From Rhodobacterales bacterium 32-67-9 (lineage in GTDB: Bacteria; Pseudomonadota; Alphaproteobacteria; Rhodobacterales; Rhodobacteraceae): a stretch of DNA of 64,000 nucleotides. The notes beneath the pieces were generated by a model. That model was not told the DNA's origin, did no database searches, and saw only the letters and a program-made list of their open reading frames with translations. The stretch is from NCBI GenBank assembly GCA_002280515.1, contig NCEA01000007.1, positions 70,610 through 134,609 of the forward strand. Reading direction: 5' to 3'. The translations under genes and the position numbers were made by a program. Below, piece after piece: positions 55,786 to 63,859 of this stretch (position 1 is its first letter; each line of letters opens with the position of its first letter).

Positions 55786-57147
55786 ATGGCATCTGCTGCA
55801 GAGCAAATGGCGGCGAACCTGAGCTGGGGGGCCCTCGGCAAGGCCACCGATCTTCGCCAACGCATCTTCTTCACCCTCGGTCTGCTGATCGTCTACCGGC
55901 TCGGCACCTATATCCCGGTGCCGGGGATCGACGCCGAGGCGCTCAGGAAGTTCATGGAGAGCGCCACGCAGGGCATCGGCGGCATGCTCCAGATGTTCAC
56001 CGGCGGCGCGCTTGGCCGGATGGGGATCTTCGCCCTCGGCATCATGCCCTATATCTCCGCCTCGATCATCGTCCAGCTTCTGACGGCGATGGTGCCCGCG
56101 CTCGACCAGCTGAAGAAGGAAGGCGAACAGGGGCGCAAGAAAATCAACCAGTATACGCGCTACGGCACGGTGCTGCTGGCCACTTTCCAGGCCTACGGCC
56201 TTGCCCGCAGCCTCGAGGCGGGCGATCTGGCGCATGATCCCGGCCTCTTCTTCCAGGCGGCGACTGTGATCACCCTTGTCGGCGGCACGATGTTCCTGAT
56301 GTGGATTGGCGAGCAGATCACCGCGCGCGGCATCGGCAACGGCACCTCGCTGATCATCTTCGTCGGCATCATTGCGAACATCCCGTCGGCGCTGGCGCAG
56401 TTCCTCGAACAGGGCCGGATCGGCGCAATTTCTGCCCCGGTGATCATCGGCGTCATGGTCATGATCATCGCTGTGATCGCCTTCGTCGTCTTCATGGAAA
56501 GGGCGCTGCGGAAGATCCACATCCAGTATCCGCGGCGCCAGGTCGGCATGAAGGTCTATGACGGCTCGTCCTCGCACCTGCCAATCAAGGTCAACCCGGC
56601 CGGCGTCATCCCGGCGATCTTCGCCTCGTCGCTTCTGCTGCTGCCGACGACGATCTCGACCTTCTCCGGTTCCCAGACCGGGCCGGTCATGTCGACGATC
56701 CTCGCCTATTTCGGCCCCGGCCAGCCACTCTACCTCCTGTTCTTCACGGCGATGATCGTCTTTTTCGCCTATTTCTACACCGCCAACGTTGCGTTCAAAT
56801 CCGACGACGTGGCGGACAACTTGAAGAACCAGGGCGGTTTCATCCCCGGCATCCGGCCCGGCGCGAAGACAGTCGATTACCTCGATTACGTTGTGGCGCG
56901 GGTTCTGGTGGTGGGCTCGGCCTATCTGGCCGCCGTGAGCCTCCTTCCGGAAATCCTGCGTTCGCAGCTGTCGATCCCGTTCTACTTCGGCGGCACCTCG
57001 GTCCTGATCGTCGTCAGCGTGACGATGGACACGATCAACCAGATCCAGTCGCATCTCTTGGCGCATCAGTACGAAGGGCTTATTGAAAAGTCCCAGTTGC
57101 GCGGGAAAAAGCGGAGCGGGGCGAGGAAGGCACCCGCCCGCCGGTAA
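55786..57147 (+). CDS. secY: Protein translocase subunit SecY
   Basis: 453 aa with ten membrane segments. Motifs: [26 protein letters not shown], the plug region [55 protein letters not shown] and [17 protein letters not shown] 55786 ([14 protein letters not shown]) fits the family; another in-frame ATG lies at 55771. A short basic cytosolic tail precedes adk by 11 bases. Confidence 0.97.
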   Translation: MASAAEQMAANLSWGALGKATDLRQRIFFTLGLLIVYRLGTYIPVPGIDAEALRKFMESATQGIGGMLQMFTGGALGRMGIFALGIMPYISASIIVQLLTAMVPALDQLKKEGEQGRKKINQYTRYGTVLLATFQAYGLARSLEAGDLAHDPGLFFQAATVITLVGGTMFLMWIGEQITARGIGNGTSLIIFVGIIANIPSALAQFLEQGRIGAISAPVIIGVMVMIIAVIAFVVFMERALRKIHIQYPRRQVGMKVYDGSSSHLPIKVNPAGVIPAIFASSLLLLPTTISTFSGSQTGPVMSTILAYFGPGQPLYLLFFTAMIVFFAYFYTANVAFKSDDVADNLKNQGGFIPGIRPGAKTVDYLDYVVARVLVVGSAYLAAVSLLPEILRSQLSIPFYFGGTSVLIVVSVTMDTINQIQSHLLAHQYEGLIEKSQLRGKKRSGARKAPARR

Positions 57148-57158
57148 GGGGACAGTCC

Positions 57159-57713
57159 ATGACCAACATCATTCTCCTCGGGCCTCCGGGCGCGGGCAAG
57201 GGAACCCAGGCTCTGGACCGTGGCGGCCTCGTCACCGACGAGATCGTCATCGGGCTGATCGAGGAGAAACTGAAGGGCGAAACCGCCGGCGGGGTCATCT
57301 TCGACGGCTTTCCCCGGACGCTCGGTCAGGCCGACGCGCTCGGTGCGCTCCTGAAGCGGTCAGGTAACCGGCTTGACGCGGTAATCGAGATGCAGGTCGA
57401 CGACGAGGCGCTCGTCGACCGGATTTCGGGCCGCTACACCTGCGGCAAATGCGGCGAGGTCTATCACGACAGGACCAAGCCGACGAAGATCGACGGCGTC
57501 TGCGACGAATGCGGCGCGACCGACCTCCGGCGCCGCGCCGACGACAATGCCGAAAGCCTCAAGACCCGGCTGATGGAGTATTACAAGAAGACCTCGCCGC
57601 TGATTGGCTACTATTATCACGCAGGCGATCTTTTCAGCGTCGACGGGCTGGCGGAAATCGACCAGGTGGCGAAAGCCATCGCCAATGTGCTGGATCAGGC
57701 CAAGTCGTCTTGA
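57159..57713 (+). CDS. adk: Adenylate kinase with an internal in-frame deletion of the AMP-binding core
   Basis: 184 aa instead of about 217. The P-loop [11 protein letters not shown] (residues 8-18) runs directly into [20 protein letters not shown]. In every adk I know, about 35 residues lie between them, including the STGDMLR stretch whose Thr and Arg contact AMP (E. coli numbering about 18-52). The rest is intact: FDGFPRT, the zinc LID ([14 protein letters not shown]...CDECGATD), RRADDN and [15 protein letters not shown]. The junction is near 57212/57213. As written, the enzyme should not bind AMP. A sequence or assembly deletion, a second adk elsewhere, or a real change are all possible. 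Confidence 0.9.
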   Translation: MTNIILLGPPGAGKGTQALDRGGLVTDEIVIGLIEEKLKGETAGGVIFDGFPRTLGQADALGALLKRSGNRLDAVIEMQVDDEALVDRISGRYTCGKCGEVYHDRTKPTKIDGVCDECGATDLRRRADDNAESLKTRLMEYYKKTSPLIGYYYHAGDLFSVDGLAEIDQVAKAIANVLDQAKSS

Positions 57714-57891
57714 CGCGCCGGTCGAAACCCACTAGGTCACAGCGTCTCGATTGAGAATCGTCTTGATTTGCTGAGGTTTTGCCGCAGCCGAATCAATCCG
57801 GAAGAAGCCGGCCCGGAGGCCTCGTGCCCTCGGGCCAGTGTTGTGAAAAAAGGTTCCGGCATTACGGAACCGCAACGAAAGGAAGATACGC

Positions 57892-58260
57892 GTGGCACGT
57901 ATTGCTGGCGTCAACATCCCGACGGGGAAACGCGTCCCCATCGCCCTCACCTATATCCACGGCATCGGCAACGACATCGCCAGGAAAATCTGCGAAGCGG
58001 TCAACGTCGACATGGCGCGCCGCGTCAACGAACTCAGCGATGCCGAAGTTCTGGCGATCCGCGAGCATATCGACGCGAACTACACCGTCGAAGGTGACCT
58101 GCGTCGCGAAGTTCAGATGAACATCAAGCGTCTGATGGACCTCGGCTGCTATCGCGGCCTGCGTCATCGCCGCAACCTGCCGGTCCGCGGTCAGCGGACC
58201 CACACCAACGCTCGTACCCGCAAAGGCCCCGCAAAGGCCATTGCCGGCAAGAAGAAATAA
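57892..58260 (+). CDS. rpsM: 30S ribosomal protein S13
   Basis: 122 aa: [37 protein letters not shown], then the tail [27 protein letters not shown], all typical of S13. It starts at GTG 57892 with AAAGGAAG upstream. The 178-base gap after adk is larger than elsewhere in the operon and may contain a promoter. rpsK follows after 14 bases. Confidence 0.97.
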   Translation: MARIAGVNIPTGKRVPIALTYIHGIGNDIARKICEAVNVDMARRVNELSDAEVLAIREHIDANYTVEGDLRREVQMNIKRLMDLGCYRGLRHRRNLPVRGQRTHTNARTRKGPAKAIAGKKK

Positions 58261-58274
58261 GGGGGCGTTGAGAA

Positions 58275-58664
58275 ATGGCACGCGATAAGACCCGTATGAA
58301 GAAAAAGGAACGCAAGAACATCGCCGCCGGCGTTGCTCATGTGAACTCCTCCTTCAACAACACCAAGATCCTGATCTCCGACGTTCAGGGCAACGCGATC
58401 GCCTGGTCCTCGGCCGGCACGATGGGCTTCAAGGGGTCGCGCAAGTCGACGCCCTACGCCGCCCAGATGGCCGCCGAAGACGCCGGCAAGAAGGCGCAGG
58501 ACCACGGCGTGAAAACGCTCGAGGTCGAGGTTCAAGGCCCTGGTTCGGGCCGTGAATCGGCGCTGCGCGCGCTGGCCGCCGTCGGGTTCAACATCACCTC
58601 GATCCGCGATGTGACGCCGATCGCGCACAACGGCTGCCGTCCGCCGAAGCGCCGTCGCGTCTGA
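58275..58664 (+). CDS. rpsK: 30S ribosomal protein S11
   Basis: 129 aa: [49 protein letters not shown], and the C-terminal [17 protein letters not shown], all diagnostic. GGGGGCG precedes the ATG. A strong hairpin follows within 17 bases of the stop. Confidence 0.97.
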   Translation: MARDKTRMKKKERKNIAAGVAHVNSSFNNTKILISDVQGNAIAWSSAGTMGFKGSRKSTPYAAQMAAEDAGKKAQDHGVKTLEVEVQGPGSGRESALRALAAVGFNITSIRDVTPIAHNGCRPPKRRRV

Positions 58665-58680
58665 CAAGGTTATCAGCGCC

Positions 58681-58720
58681 CCGGGCCGTGCAATTGCGCG
58701 GCCCGGGCCGCTTTCGTTTA
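58681..58720 (+). terminator. Terminator-like hairpin between rpsK and rpoA
   Basis: CCGGGCCGTGC (58681-58691), loop AATT, GCGCGGCCCGG (58696-58706): 11 pairs with one G-T. It is followed by GCCGCTTTCGTTTAT. The tail starts eight bases on and is only moderately T-rich, so this may be an attenuator or processing site rather than a full stop. Confidence 0.55.
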
Positions 58721-58781
58721 TATTCCTCGGGCGTTCCCGAACTTCGGACATGGGCCGGGAACAGGTATGGAGGCAGAACGC

Positions 58782-59798
58782 ATGATCCACAAGAATTGGG
58801 CCGAACTGATCAAGCCGCAGCAGCTTGATGTGAAGCCGGGCAACGACCCGCAGCGCCAGGCGACGCTGGTGGCCGAACCGCTGGAGCGGGGCTTCGGCCT
58901 CACCCTCGGCAACGCGCTGCGCCGGGTGCTGATGTCGTCGCTTCAGGGCGCGGCCATCACCTCCGTCCAGATCGACAACGTCCTGCACGAATTCTCGTCG
59001 GTCGCGGGCGTACGCGAGGATGTCACCGACATCGTCCTGAACCTCAAGGGCGTGTCGCTGAAGATGGAAGTGGACGGACCGAAGCGCCTGTCGATCTCGG
59101 CCAAGGGGCCGGGCGTCGTCACCGCAGGCGACATCTCGGAATCCAACGGTATCGAGGTCCTGAACAAGCACCACGTGATCTGCCACCTCGACGAGGGCGC
59201 GGATCTCTTCATGGAACTGACGGTCGATACCGGCAAGGGCTATGTCGCGGCCGACAAGAACCGGCCCGAAGACGCGCCGATCGGCCTCATCCCGATCGAC
59301 GCGATCTACTCGCCGGTCAAGAAGGTCTCGTACGAGGTGCAGCCGACCCGCGAGGGCCAGGTGCTGGACTACGACAAGCTGACGATGAAGATCGAGACCG
59401 ACGGCTCGCTGACGCCGGATGACGCGGTGGCCTATGCCGCGCGCATTCTCCAGGATCAGCTCGGCATCTTCGTCAACTTCGAGGAACCGGAATCGGCCTC
59501 GAAGGGCGCTGAGGAAGATGGGCTGGAGTTCAACCCGCTCCTGCTCAAGAAGGTGGACGAGCTGGAGCTTTCGGTGCGTTCGGCCAACTGCCTCAAGAAC
59601 GACAACATCGTCTATATCGGCGACCTGATCCAGAAGACCGAAGCCGAGATGCTGCGCACCCCGAACTTCGGCCGCAAGTCGCTGAACGAGATCAAGGAAG
59701 TGCTTTCGGGCATGGGCCTGCACCTCGGCATGGACGTCGAGGACTGGCCGCCGGAGAACATCGAGGATCTCGCCAAGCGGTTCGAAGACCAGTTCTGA
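58782..59798 (+). CDS. rpoA: DNA-directed RNA polymerase subunit alpha
   Basis: 338 aa. N-terminal dimerisation domain: [33 protein letters not shown]. The linker follows, then the C-terminal domain with [46 protein letters not shown], the UP-element and activator contact surface. ATG 58782 ([10 protein letters not shown]) follows GGAGGCAG; the ATG at 58767 lies within that site. Confidence 0.97.
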   Translation: MIHKNWAELIKPQQLDVKPGNDPQRQATLVAEPLERGFGLTLGNALRRVLMSSLQGAAITSVQIDNVLHEFSSVAGVREDVTDIVLNLKGVSLKMEVDGPKRLSISAKGPGVVTAGDISESNGIEVLNKHHVICHLDEGADLFMELTVDTGKGYVAADKNRPEDAPIGLIPIDAIYSPVKKVSYEVQPTREGQVLDYDKLTMKIETDGSLTPDDAVAYAARILQDQLGIFVNFEEPESASKGAEEDGLEFNPLLLKKVDELELSVRSANCLKNDNIVYIGDLIQKTEAEMLRTPNFGRKSLNEIKEVLSGMGLHLGMDVEDWPPENIEDLAKRFEDQF

Positions 59799-59808
59799 TT
59801 GACAATAA

Positions 59809-59835
59809 CGGGGGCTGTCGGCTAGACGGCCCCCG
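59809..59835 (+). other. Hairpin between rpoA and rplQ
   Basis: CGGGGGCTGTC (59809-59819), loop GGCTA, GACGGCCCCCG (59825-59835): 11 pairs with one G-T, no T-tract. It lies 11 bases after the rpoA stop and 103 bases before rplQ. Possibly an mRNA-stability or processing element. Confidence 0.6.
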
Positions 59836-59937
59836 AAATGCCCGCGCTGGCGGGGAAAACATGGGCAGGATGCCCCAAAGTGAGCGCGCCGAGGACCACG
59901 GCCGCCGGACAAAGCAAAACGCACGTAGGAGATTGAA

Positions 59938-60357
59938 ATGCGTCACGCCCGCGGCTATCGCCGCCTGAACCGCACTCATGAGCACCGCAAGGCGCTTTTC
60001 GCCAACATGGCCGGGTCGCTCATCGAACACGAACAGATCAAGACCACCCTTCCGAAGGCGAAGGAACTGCGTCCGATCATCGAAAAGCTCATCACGCTCG
60101 CCAAGCGCGGCGACCTGCATGCGCGCCGCCAGGCCGCGTCGCAGCTCAAGCAGGACATGCATGTCGCACGCCTGTTCGAGATTCTCGGCCCGCGCTACAA
60201 GGAGCGTCAGGGCGGCTACGTCCGGATTCTGAAGGCCGGCTTCCGCTACGGCGACATGGCGCCGATGGCGATCATCGAATTCGTCGACCGCGATCCGGCG
60301 GCCAAGGGCGCCGCCGACAAGGCGCGTGTCGAGGCCGAAGAAGCGGCCGATTCGTAA
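59938..60357 (+). CDS. rplQ: 50S ribosomal protein L17
   Basis: 139 aa: [46 protein letters not shown], diagnostic for L17. It then has the arm [18 protein letters not shown] and a C-terminal Ala/Glu-rich extension. A leader with GTAGGAG precedes the ATG. It closes the alpha operon; a terminator follows. Confidence 0.97.
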   Translation: MRHARGYRRLNRTHEHRKALFANMAGSLIEHEQIKTTLPKAKELRPIIEKLITLAKRGDLHARRQAASQLKQDMHVARLFEILGPRYKERQGGYVRILKAGFRYGDMAPMAIIEFVDRDPAAKGAADKARVEAEEAADS

Positions 60358-60383
60358 TTCTGCTGGCCGGTATGTCGCAAGAT

Positions 60384-60414
60384 AAAACCCCGTCAGTTCA
60401 CTGGCGGGGTTTTT
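60384..60414. terminator. Bidirectional terminator after rplQ
   Basis: AAAACCCCGTCAG (60384-60396), loop TTCA, CTGGCGGGGTTTTT (60401-60414). Nine GC-rich pairs flanked by A and T runs, so it can work on both strands: for rplQ and for the small minus-strand ORF at 60458. Confidence 0.92.
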
Positions 60415-60457
60415 CATGCCTGGCGGAAATGATCGGCCTGGCGGCCGTGGCGAACCC

Positions 60458-60640
60458 TCAGTTCGCTTCTAGGCGAACGCTGCGGCGGTCCACGCTCAAT
60501 TTTTCCGCGAGGGCATCGATCATGCCGGAAAGCTGCGCGTCCGCGACCGGCGTCGCGCCGACGAATTCCAGCAGGTCGGCCCGGGCGGAGTCCGGCAGGC
60601 GCATGAGTCTCGCAAAAAGACCGGGATTGATCGTACGCAA
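60458..60640 (-). CDS. Possible 60-aa protein divergent from the luxR gene
   Basis: TTG 60640 preceded by GAGAGG at six bases opens a frame beginning (M)RTINPGLFARLMRLPDSAR, with ATG 60604 as an alternative start. The product has two predicted amphipathic helices and ends in SVDRRSVRLEAN. The bidirectional terminator at 60384 would serve it. No family recognised. Its 5' end faces the luxR gene, so the two share a control region. Confidence 0.4.
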   Translation of the reverse strand: MRTINPGLFARLMRLPDSARADLLEFVGATPVADAQLSGMIDALAEKLSVDRRSVRLEAN

Positions 60641-60718
60641 AATGCTACCTCTCAAAGATGCAGTCGATGCTGCACAATTTACGGTTGACCAGAACTAAAG
60701 CAACTTGTCTAAAAGGAC

Positions 60719-61330
60719 ATGTCCGGAATGCCTACGCTTGATCCAATCCTGCACACGCTGTCGCTCATGGCGCCGGCCGGATACTTCATTGGCCTGCACA
60801 TCCGTTACGCGTCCCCTCTCATGCAGTTCTCGAACTACAATCAGGACTGGCTTGATCACTACACCGAGAAGGCGTACGCGCTGCGCGATCCGACGATTGC
60901 ATGGGGGTTCAGCACCGAAGGGGCAAGCCGTTGGGCGGACATAAACATTCCGGATCCGTTCGGATTGTTCCAGGAGGCCAAGTCCTTTGGCTTGACCTAT
61001 GGGATGACTGTCTCCTGTGGCCCCGTCAGATCACGGACGATATCGAGTTTCGCGCGGTCCGACCGCGATTTCCTTGACGAGGAGGTCGAAAAGATCGCGC
61101 ATCTGGTCCGGCGCCTCCATGACATCACGGAGCCGCCCGACAGTCTGACAACGGCTCAAATCGAGGCCCTGCGTCTGATAGCGGCGGGGGATCGACACGC
61201 GGCGGCGGCAGCCAAACTGAACATATCCGAGAGTGCGCTAAAGGCTCGTCTGATGTCGGCGCGGCAGAAATTGCTCGCCCGGACAACGGCAGAGGCGATC
61301 CAGCGCGCCAAAGATTACAGGCTGATGTAA
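60719..61330 (+). CDS. LuxR-family autoinducer-binding transcriptional regulator
   Basis: 203 aa. The N-terminal part has the autoinducer-domain pattern (DWLDHYTEKAYALRDPTIAWGFSTEGASRWADI, with the conserved Tyr, Asp-Pro and Trp pair). The C-terminal LuxR/GerE HTH reads LTTAQIEALRLIAAGDRHAAAAAKLNISESALKARLMSARQKL. AAAAGGAC is only one base before ATG 60719 and about ten before in-frame ATG 60728, so the start could be either. The luxI-type synthase gene follows after 63 bases, making a cognate pair. Confidence 0.93.
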   Translation: MSGMPTLDPILHTLSLMAPAGYFIGLHIRYASPLMQFSNYNQDWLDHYTEKAYALRDPTIAWGFSTEGASRWADINIPDPFGLFQEAKSFGLTYGMTVSCGPVRSRTISSFARSDRDFLDEEVEKIAHLVRRLHDITEPPDSLTTAQIEALRLIAAGDRHAAAAAKLNISESALKARLMSARQKLLARTTAEAIQRAKDYRLM

Positions 61331-61340
61331 ACCCGATGTC

Positions 61341-61389
61341 GGTCTCCCATTTGCATGCAGGGCTTGAGGAATCAACCAAGCGGGAGACC
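61341..61389 (+). promoter_or_regulatory. Leader hairpin that could hide the luxI ribosome-binding site
   Basis: GGTCTCCC (61341-61348) is a perfect 8-bp inverse of GGGAGACC (61382-61389). The second arm contains the whole Shine-Dalgarno GGGAGA of the synthase gene (ATG 61394). The 33-base loop contains a smaller hairpin TTGA-GGAA-TCAA (61364-61375). It also has a TGCATGCA palindrome near 61352-61359. Confidence 0.55.
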
Positions 61390-61393
61390 ACGC

Positions 61394-61984
61394 ATGCAAA
61401 CCACCGTTCTGTCCTTCGAGAATCTCCATAACCACGGGGAATTGTTCGCGAACCTGTTTCGGGCACGAAAACAGTCCTTCATCGTCGAGAAGCAGTGGAA
61501 CCTGCCCGAGGCGCTCGACATGGAGTACGACCAGTACGACACGCCGGCAAGCCGCTGGATCGCCATCCACGACGAGGTGGGCCAGGTCTATGCCGGCATT
61601 CGGCTGACGCCGACGACGGCGAAATGCGGTATCTACAGCTACATGATCCGCGATGCGCAGCGGGGGCTGCTGTCGTCGCTCTCGTCGGACCTTCTTTACG
61701 ACGAGGCGCCGGTCGATCCCTATATCTGGGAATGCACCCGGGTCTTCGTTCTCCACTCGACGCCGCAGATGATCCGGCGCCGTGTGCATGGCTACATGGT
61801 CGCCGCGATGGTGAAGTCGGCGCGCGAACTTGGCGCCACCCAGCTCATCGCGATCACCCCGGCGAACTGGCCGCGATGGTATGGCCGCTGCGGCCTGACG
61901 GCTACCGCGATGGGGCCGGTGATGTTCATCGACGACGGCGACTACCAGTGCGTCCAGATCGACCTGTCGACCAAGCTGCACTGA
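61394..61984 (+). CDS. Acyl-homoserine-lactone synthase (LuxI family)
   Basis: 196 aa with all conserved LuxI residues by position: Arg25, Phe29, Trp35, Asp46, Asp49, Arg70, then Glu113 and Arg116 in WECTRVFV. It makes an acyl-HSL from SAM and an acyl-ACP; chain length cannot be read. ATG 61394 follows GGGAGA. It forms a pair with the upstream LuxR-type gene in the same direction. Confidence 0.94.
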   Translation: MQTTVLSFENLHNHGELFANLFRARKQSFIVEKQWNLPEALDMEYDQYDTPASRWIAIHDEVGQVYAGIRLTPTTAKCGIYSYMIRDAQRGLLSSLSSDLLYDEAPVDPYIWECTRVFVLHSTPQMIRRRVHGYMVAAMVKSARELGATQLIAITPANWPRWYGRCGLTATAMGPVMFIDDGDYQCVQIDLSTKLH

Positions 61985-62056
61985 CACGGGCCTTGCAGGA
62001 CCGTCGGGCATGTTCGCGTCTTCCGCCGTCCCGCTGCGGAGAGTATGGTCGCCTTC

Positions 62057-63367
62057 ATGTCCGACCTGTTCGATATCGCCGCAGACCCGTCCGCGCCAAC
62101 GGCCTCCCGCCCGCTGGCGGATCGGTTGCGGCCGGCGGCGATCGCCGATGTGATCGGGCAGGGCAGGGTCCTGTCGCCCGACGGCCCGCTTGGCGCGATG
62201 CTCGCAGCCGGCAGCCTTTCTTCGCTGATCCTCTGGGGGCCGCCCGGCGTCGGCAAGACCACCATCGCGCGGCTTCTGGCGGATGCGACCGACCTCGCCT
62301 TCGTCCAGATCAGCGCAATCTTCACCGGCGTCCCTGAACTCCGAAAAGTCTTCGAAGCGGCGAAGCTGCGGCGCCGGCAGGGGCGCGGCACGCTCCTTTT
62401 CGTCGACGAGATCCACCGTTTCAACAAGGCGCAACAGGACGGGTTCCTGCCGCATATGGAGGATGGCACCATCCTCCTCGTCGGCGCCACGACCGAGAAC
62501 CCGTCGTTCGAGCTTAACGCGGCCCTTCTCAGCCGCGCCCAGGTGATCGTCCTCGAACGGCTGTCGCCGGCCGATCTCGAACACCTCGCCCAACGCGCGG
62601 AAAAGGACCTCGGTCGCGCCCTGCCGCTCAAGGCCGAGGCGCGCGCCGCGCTGATCGAGATGGCCGATGGCGACGGGCGGGCGCTGCTGAACCTGATCGA
62701 ACAGGTGACCGCGTGGAAGCTCGCCGAACCGCTCACCACCGAAGCATTGTCGCAAAGGCTGATGCGGCGGGCCGCGAAATACGACAAGTCGGGAGAGGAG
62801 CATTACAACCTCATCTCGGCCTTGCACAAATCCGTGCGCGGCTCCGACCCGGACGCCGCCCTCTACTGGTTCGCCCGGATGCTCGAAGGCGGCGAGGATC
62901 CGCGCTTTCTCGCCCGCCGCATCACAAGGATGGCGGTCGAGGATATCGGCCTGGCCGATCCGCAGGCGCAGACGATCTGCCTTCATGCCTGGGAGGTTTA
63001 CGAACGGCTCGGCAGCCCGGAAGGCGAGCTGGCGCTGGCTCAGGCGGTGACCTATCTGGCGCTCGCCCCGAAGTCGAACGCGACCTATGTCGCCTACAAG
63101 GCAGCCCGCGACAGCGCCCGCAAGACCGGGTCGGAGCCGCCGCCGAAACACATCCTGAACGCGCCCACGAAGATGATGAAGGATCAGGGCTACGGCGCCG
63201 GCTACGCCTACGATCACGACGCCGAGGACGGCTTTTCCGGGCAGAACTACTTCCCCGACACGATGAAACGCGCAGTCTTCTACCAGCCGGTCGAACGCGG
63301 CTATGAACGCGAGCTGAAAAAGCGCCTCGACTGGTTCGCCAAACTGCGCGACAAGCGCGGCCCCTGA
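62057..63367 (+). CDS. rarA: Replication-associated recombination protein A (RarA/MgsA)
   Basis: A 436-aa AAA+ ATPase working at stalled forks. Walker A LWGPPGVGKTTIARLLA, Walker B LLFVDEIHRFNKAQQD, sensor 1 VGATTENPSFELNAALLSR, and the C-terminal tetramerisation region ARRITRMAVEDIGLADPQA...SNATYVAYKAA. MSDLFD at 62057 matches the usual N-terminus; ATG 62045 lies four codons upstream, with GGAGAG almost touching it. Confidence 0.95.
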   Translation: MSDLFDIAADPSAPTASRPLADRLRPAAIADVIGQGRVLSPDGPLGAMLAAGSLSSLILWGPPGVGKTTIARLLADATDLAFVQISAIFTGVPELRKVFEAAKLRRRQGRGTLLFVDEIHRFNKAQQDGFLPHMEDGTILLVGATTENPSFELNAALLSRAQVIVLERLSPADLEHLAQRAEKDLGRALPLKAEARAALIEMADGDGRALLNLIEQVTAWKLAEPLTTEALSQRLMRRAAKYDKSGEEHYNLISALHKSVRGSDPDAALYWFARMLEGGEDPRFLARRITRMAVEDIGLADPQAQTICLHAWEVYERLGSPEGELALAQAVTYLALAPKSNATYVAYKAARDSARKTGSEPPPKHILNAPTKMMKDQGYGAGYAYDHDAEDGFSGQNYFPDTMKRAVFYQPVERGYERELKKRLDWFAKLRDKRGP

Positions 63368-63373
63368 TCTTCA

Positions 63374-63440
63374 TCTTGCCGGAAGTATCCTTGGGGGTGA
63401 ATGCGCCCGCAAGGGCGCAGAGGGGGCCGACGGCCCCCTT
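63374..63440. repeat. Intergenic repeat plus two hairpins between rarA and crcB
   Basis: CATCTTGCCGGAAGTATCC (63373-63390) repeats the motif at 20889. It is followed by GCGCCC-GCAA-GGGCGC (63403-63418) and GGGGGCC-GAC-GGCCCCC (63422-63438), both perfect. The second is a plausible rarA terminator with a short TT tail. Confidence 0.65.
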
Positions 63441-63481
63441 GCCCGGTTGACTTTGGCCGCGGCGCGGACGAGGAAGGCGCC

Positions 63482-63859
63482 ATGATCCAGACGCTCGTTC
63501 AGGTGGCCGTCGGCGGCGCGCTCGGTGCTTCGGCCCGTTACATGACCAATGTCGCGGCGATGCGGCTTATCGGCCCTGGCTTTCCCTGGGGCACGGTCGC
63601 AGTGAACATCGCCGGCTCCTTCCTGATGGGGGCGATCGTCGTCATCCTTGCCCACAAGGATGCGACACGGATGGCGCCCTTCCTGATGACCGGTGTCCTT
63701 GGCGGCTTCACCACCTTCTCGGCCTTCTCGCTCGACGCGCTCACGCTCTGGGAGCGGGGTCAGACCGGGGTCGCGGCCGCCTATGTGGCGGGGTCGGTGA
63801 TCCTGTCGCTTGCGGCGATCGTCGCCGGCATGGCGGCAGCACGGGGGTTTTTTGCATGA
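63482..63859 (+). CDS. crcB: Fluoride exporter CrcB/Fluc
   Basis: 125 aa with four membrane segments. Motifs: VAVGGALGASARYMTN, FPWGTVAVNIAGSFLMG (pore Asn), and GVLGGFTTFSAFSLDAL (the Phe/Thr/Ser ion track). It works as a dual-topology dimer exporting fluoride. GAGGAAGG precedes the ATG. Its stop overlaps the start of an RluA-type gene. Confidence 0.95.
   Translation: MIQTLVQVAVGGALGASARYMTNVAAMRLIGPGFPWGTVAVNIAGSFLMGAIVVILAHKDATRMAPFLMTGVLGGFTTFSAFSLDALTLWERGQTGVAAAYVAGSVILSLAAIVAGMAAARGFFA

Noticed and set aside
60685-60713. Promoter TTGACC-17-TCTAAA directly in front of the luxR gene
   Set aside because: Transcription would begin at or after the first ATG, leaving no leader for a ribosome-binding site; the match is probably accidental.
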